Source: Legionella jamestowniensis
GTDB taxonomy: Bacteria > Pseudomonadota > Gammaproteobacteria > Legionellales > Legionellaceae
Length of the DNA: 64,000 nt
NCBI RefSeq assembly: GCF_001467745.1
Contig: NZ_LNYG01000013.1
Span: 320,454-384,453 of the forward strand
Direction: 5' to 3'
A program made the position numbers and the translations under genes. The notes under the pieces were generated by a model. That model saw nothing but the letters and a program-made list of their open reading frames with translations, ran no database searches and was not told where the DNA came from. Shown here piece after piece: positions 62,121 through 64,000 of the stretch (position 1 is the first letter of the stretch; each line of letters starts with the position of its first letter).

Positions 62121-63512
62121 ATGAACAAGATATTAAAAACTTACTCTCCTATCGATGGCTCCATTTATGTGGAGCGCCCTTATGCCAATCCAACAGAAAT
62201 TCAAACCGCACTGTCTAATGCCAAAGCGGCACAGCAACAATGGCGGCAAACTTCTATTACAGAACGAGAAAAATTTTGTACAGCTGCCATCGACGCGCTG
62301 GTTGCTAATAAAGAAGCCATTGCTGAGGAAATCTGTTGGCAAATGGGCCGGCCTATTCGCTATGCCCAAGGGGAAATTACAGGTTTGGAGGAGCGCGCGC
62401 GTTACATGATTGCCATGGCTTCACATGCGTTAAATCCAATCCGCTTGCCCTTTAAAGAAGGTTTTTTACGGTATATTCAACGCGAACCTCTAGGTGTAGT
62501 CTTCGCTATTGCACCTTGGAATTACCCTTTCCTTACAGCCGTAAATGCAATTATCCCAGCGCTTATGGCCGGGAATACGGTCTTACTCAAACATTCCACA
62601 CAAACCCCACTCGTTGCCGAGCGTTTTGCAGAAGCATTTAAGCTTGCTGGATTACCCGAAGGAGTTTTTCAATATTTGCATTTAACGCATGAAGATACTG
62701 AACAAATACTTCAATCCTCGCCAATTGATTACATAGCCTTCACGGGTTCAGTTGAAGGTGGAAGAATGATTGAGCGGGTAGCAGCAGGCCGCTTTTTGCA
62801 TATTGGTCTGGAATTAGGGGGCAAAGACCCAGCCTATGTACGTGCCGATGCAAACCTTAATCATGCTGTGGAAACAGTAATTGACGGGGCTTTTTTTAAT
62901 TCTGGTCAATCTTGTTGTGGTATTGAGCGAATTTATGTCCACCGGGATATTTTTCAATCGTTCCTTGAAAAAGCAGTCGCGTTAGTGAAGCAATATAAAC
63001 TTGGCCGCCCCGATAACCTCGAAACTACCTTAGGCCCTCTGGTTCGTGCCTCTTCTGCAGACTTTGTTCGTGAGCAAATTAGTGAGGCTTTATCACAAGG
63101 TGCCGTGGCTCATATTGATACGGGAAATTTTTCAATGGATAAACCTGGTTCAGCCTATATGGCACCACAGCTTTTAACACAAGTTAATCATCAAATGCGT
63201 ATTATGAAAGAAGAATCATTTGGTCCAGTAGTAGGGATAATGGCCGTTGCCACTGATGAAGAAGCCATTACTTTAATGAATGACAGCGCCTATGGATTAA
63301 CAGCAGCAGTATTTACTGAGGATATTGATGCAGGAATTGCCATAGGTGGACAACTAGAGACCGGTACTTTCTTTATCAACCGTTGCGATTATCTTGACCC
63401 AGCACTTGCTTGGTCAGGTATAAAAGAATCAGGTCGCGGTTGCACCTTGTCTTCTATTGGGTATGAAATGTTAACAAGGCCAAAGTCTTTTCATATCAAA
63501 ACGATTCTCTAA
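62121..63512 (+). CDS. Aldehyde dehydrogenase
   Basis: 463 residues. PWNYPF, GNTVLLKHS, FTGSVEGG, ELGGKDPAYV (general-base Glu) and catalytic C265 in NSGQSC are as in NAD(P)-dependent aldehyde dehydrogenases. It starts 12 bp after the glutamine-synthetase-like gene, so it probably oxidises the aldehyde made from a gamma-glutamylated amine or alcohol. A second Cys directly follows the catalytic one. Confidence 0.92.
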   Translation: MNKILKTYSPIDGSIYVERPYANPTEIQTALSNAKAAQQQWRQTSITEREKFCTAAIDALVANKEAIAEEICWQMGRPIRYAQGEITGLEERARYMIAMASHALNPIRLPFKEGFLRYIQREPLGVVFAIAPWNYPFLTAVNAIIPALMAGNTVLLKHSTQTPLVAERFAEAFKLAGLPEGVFQYLHLTHEDTEQILQSSPIDYIAFTGSVEGGRMIERVAAGRFLHIGLELGGKDPAYVRADANLNHAVETVIDGAFFNSGQSCCGIERIYVHRDIFQSFLEKAVALVKQYKLGRPDNLETTLGPLVRASSADFVREQISEALSQGAVAHIDTGNFSMDKPGSAYMAPQLLTQVNHQMRIMKEESFGPVVGIMAVATDEEAITLMNDSAYGLTAAVFTEDIDAGIAIGGQLETGTFFINRCDYLDPALAWSGIKESGRGCTLSSIGYEMLTRPKSFHIKTIL

Positions 63513-63525
63513 GGAATGAACGATT

Positions 63526-64000
63526 ATGAGTAAACATTTGCAGGCTAACTGGAATTATCCTACCTCAATCAGGGTAGGAGCAGGACGTGCTAATGAATTG
63601 GCCCAAGCCTGCACCGCATTGGGTATGAAAAGACCACTATTGGTTACTGATCCTGTTTTATCGACACTCCCTATGATCGATAAAGCATTACAACAATGTC
63701 GGGCAGCGGGTTTATCTGTTGCATTATTCTGCGATATTAAGGGAAATCCAAACGGTGAAAACATTGCAAAAGGTGTCTTTGTGTATCGCGCAGGGAAACA
63801 CGATGGCGTGATTGCTTTTGGGGGTGGGTCAGCATTAGATGCGGGTAAAGCCATTGCTCTCATGGCGGGACAAAATCGCCCGTTGTGGGATTTTGAAGAT
63901 TGTGGGGATAACTGGACTCGAGCTAATAGTGCTGAAATTGCCCCTATTGTCGCTTTGCCTACTACGGCGGGCACAGGTTCAGAGGTGGGACGCGCCGCGG
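63526..64000 (+). CDS. Iron-containing alcohol dehydrogenase, 3' end outside the window
   Basis: Open from the ATG at 63526 (AAGGAATG upstream) to the window edge, 158 residues visible. PTSIRVGAGR start, LLVTDPVL, GGGSALDAGKAIAL nucleotide loop and LPTTAGTGSEV are group III Fe-dependent alcohol dehydrogenase marks. The iron-binding His motifs lie beyond the edge. Third gene of the operon, 13 bp after the aldehyde dehydrogenase; an alcohol to aldehyde to acid route is suggested. Confidence 0.9.
   Translation, partial: MSKHLQANWNYPTSIRVGAGRANELAQACTALGMKRPLLVTDPVLSTLPMIDKALQQCRAAGLSVALFCDIKGNPNGENIAKGVFVYRAGKHDGVIAFGGGSALDAGKAIALMAGQNRPLWDFEDCGDNWTRANSAEIAPIVALPTTAGTGSEVGRAA

Noticed and set aside
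63555..63974. Minus-strand frame of 139 codons at the right edge
   Set aside because: Opposite the start of a clear Fe-alcohol dehydrogenase; Pro/Ser/Ala-rich shadow.

Overview
The window reads as chromosome of a Legionella-like gammaproteobacterium (family Legionellaceae), probably not L. pneumophila. Reasons: low-GC DNA; ordinary proteobacterial housekeeping blocks (yajC-secD-secF, queA, hisC-phhB, nhaA, malic enzyme); and, between them, many long genes without bacterial relatives I recognise but with eukaryotic-like or effector-like features: a Rab/Ras-type GTPase with a membrane tail, two kinase-like proteins, a CE-clan (ULP/YopJ-type) cysteine protease, an EAR-repeat propeller, and glycine-rich membrane hairpins. 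The IMP-GMP 5'-nucleotidase of the NT5C2 type is also well known from Legionella. The genus call is inference from gene content; I cannot run a search.

Layout. 1-3000: an SDR, a small LisH-like protein and a kinase-like protein. 3105-5333: secreted GH5 cellulase. 5544-11598: two large effector candidates flanking a decayed insertion sequence that carries inverted ends, a long hairpin and flanking direct repeats. 11938-18744: a very AT-rich sensory island: a LuxR-type regulator, then divergently a receiver-domain protein, an HTH-like protein, a phytochelatin-synthase-like cysteine protease, an SDR, a periplasmic binding protein and a hybrid histidine kinase. Most of these six genes overlap or nearly touch, but two of them are broken by single-base homopolymer indels. 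18927-21234: small unknown proteins and a Bcr/CflA-type drug exporter. 21383-27575: NhaA, a FUSC/HlyD efflux pair and malic enzyme. 27817-32316: a secreted Cys-rich protein, an alpha/beta hydrolase with Ala at the nucleophile position, an unknown protein, an EAR-propeller protein and a secreted protein. 32333-37365: Atg22-like MFS, a double cyclic-nucleotide-binding-fold protein with a class II glutamine amidotransferase, and a three-gene minor pilin cluster. 37496-40120: hisC, phhB, a membrane-hairpin effector candidate. 40240-45432 (minus): queA, a catalytically degenerate TGT paralogue, yajC, secD, secF. 45534-53583: DUF1840, ABC-F protein, M13 peptidase, 5'-nucleotidase, SDR, Rab-like GTPase. 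53659-53847: two copies of a twin-hairpin repeat. 53883-60499: secreted protein, sterol-desaturase-like hydroxylase, LigD, OsmC, CE-clan protease. 60735-64000: glutamine-synthetase-like ligase, aldehyde dehydrogenase and a truncated Fe-dependent alcohol dehydrogenase, an apparent amine or amino-alcohol catabolic operon.

The best candidate for an undescribed system is the sensory island. It combines a periplasmic binding protein with a hybrid kinase (the arrangement of TorT/TorS and LuxP/LuxQ), a stand-alone receiver protein, a putative DNA-binding protein, and two enzymes (a papain-fold gamma-Glu-Cys peptidase and a reductase). No tRNA, rRNA or CRISPR array was seen.
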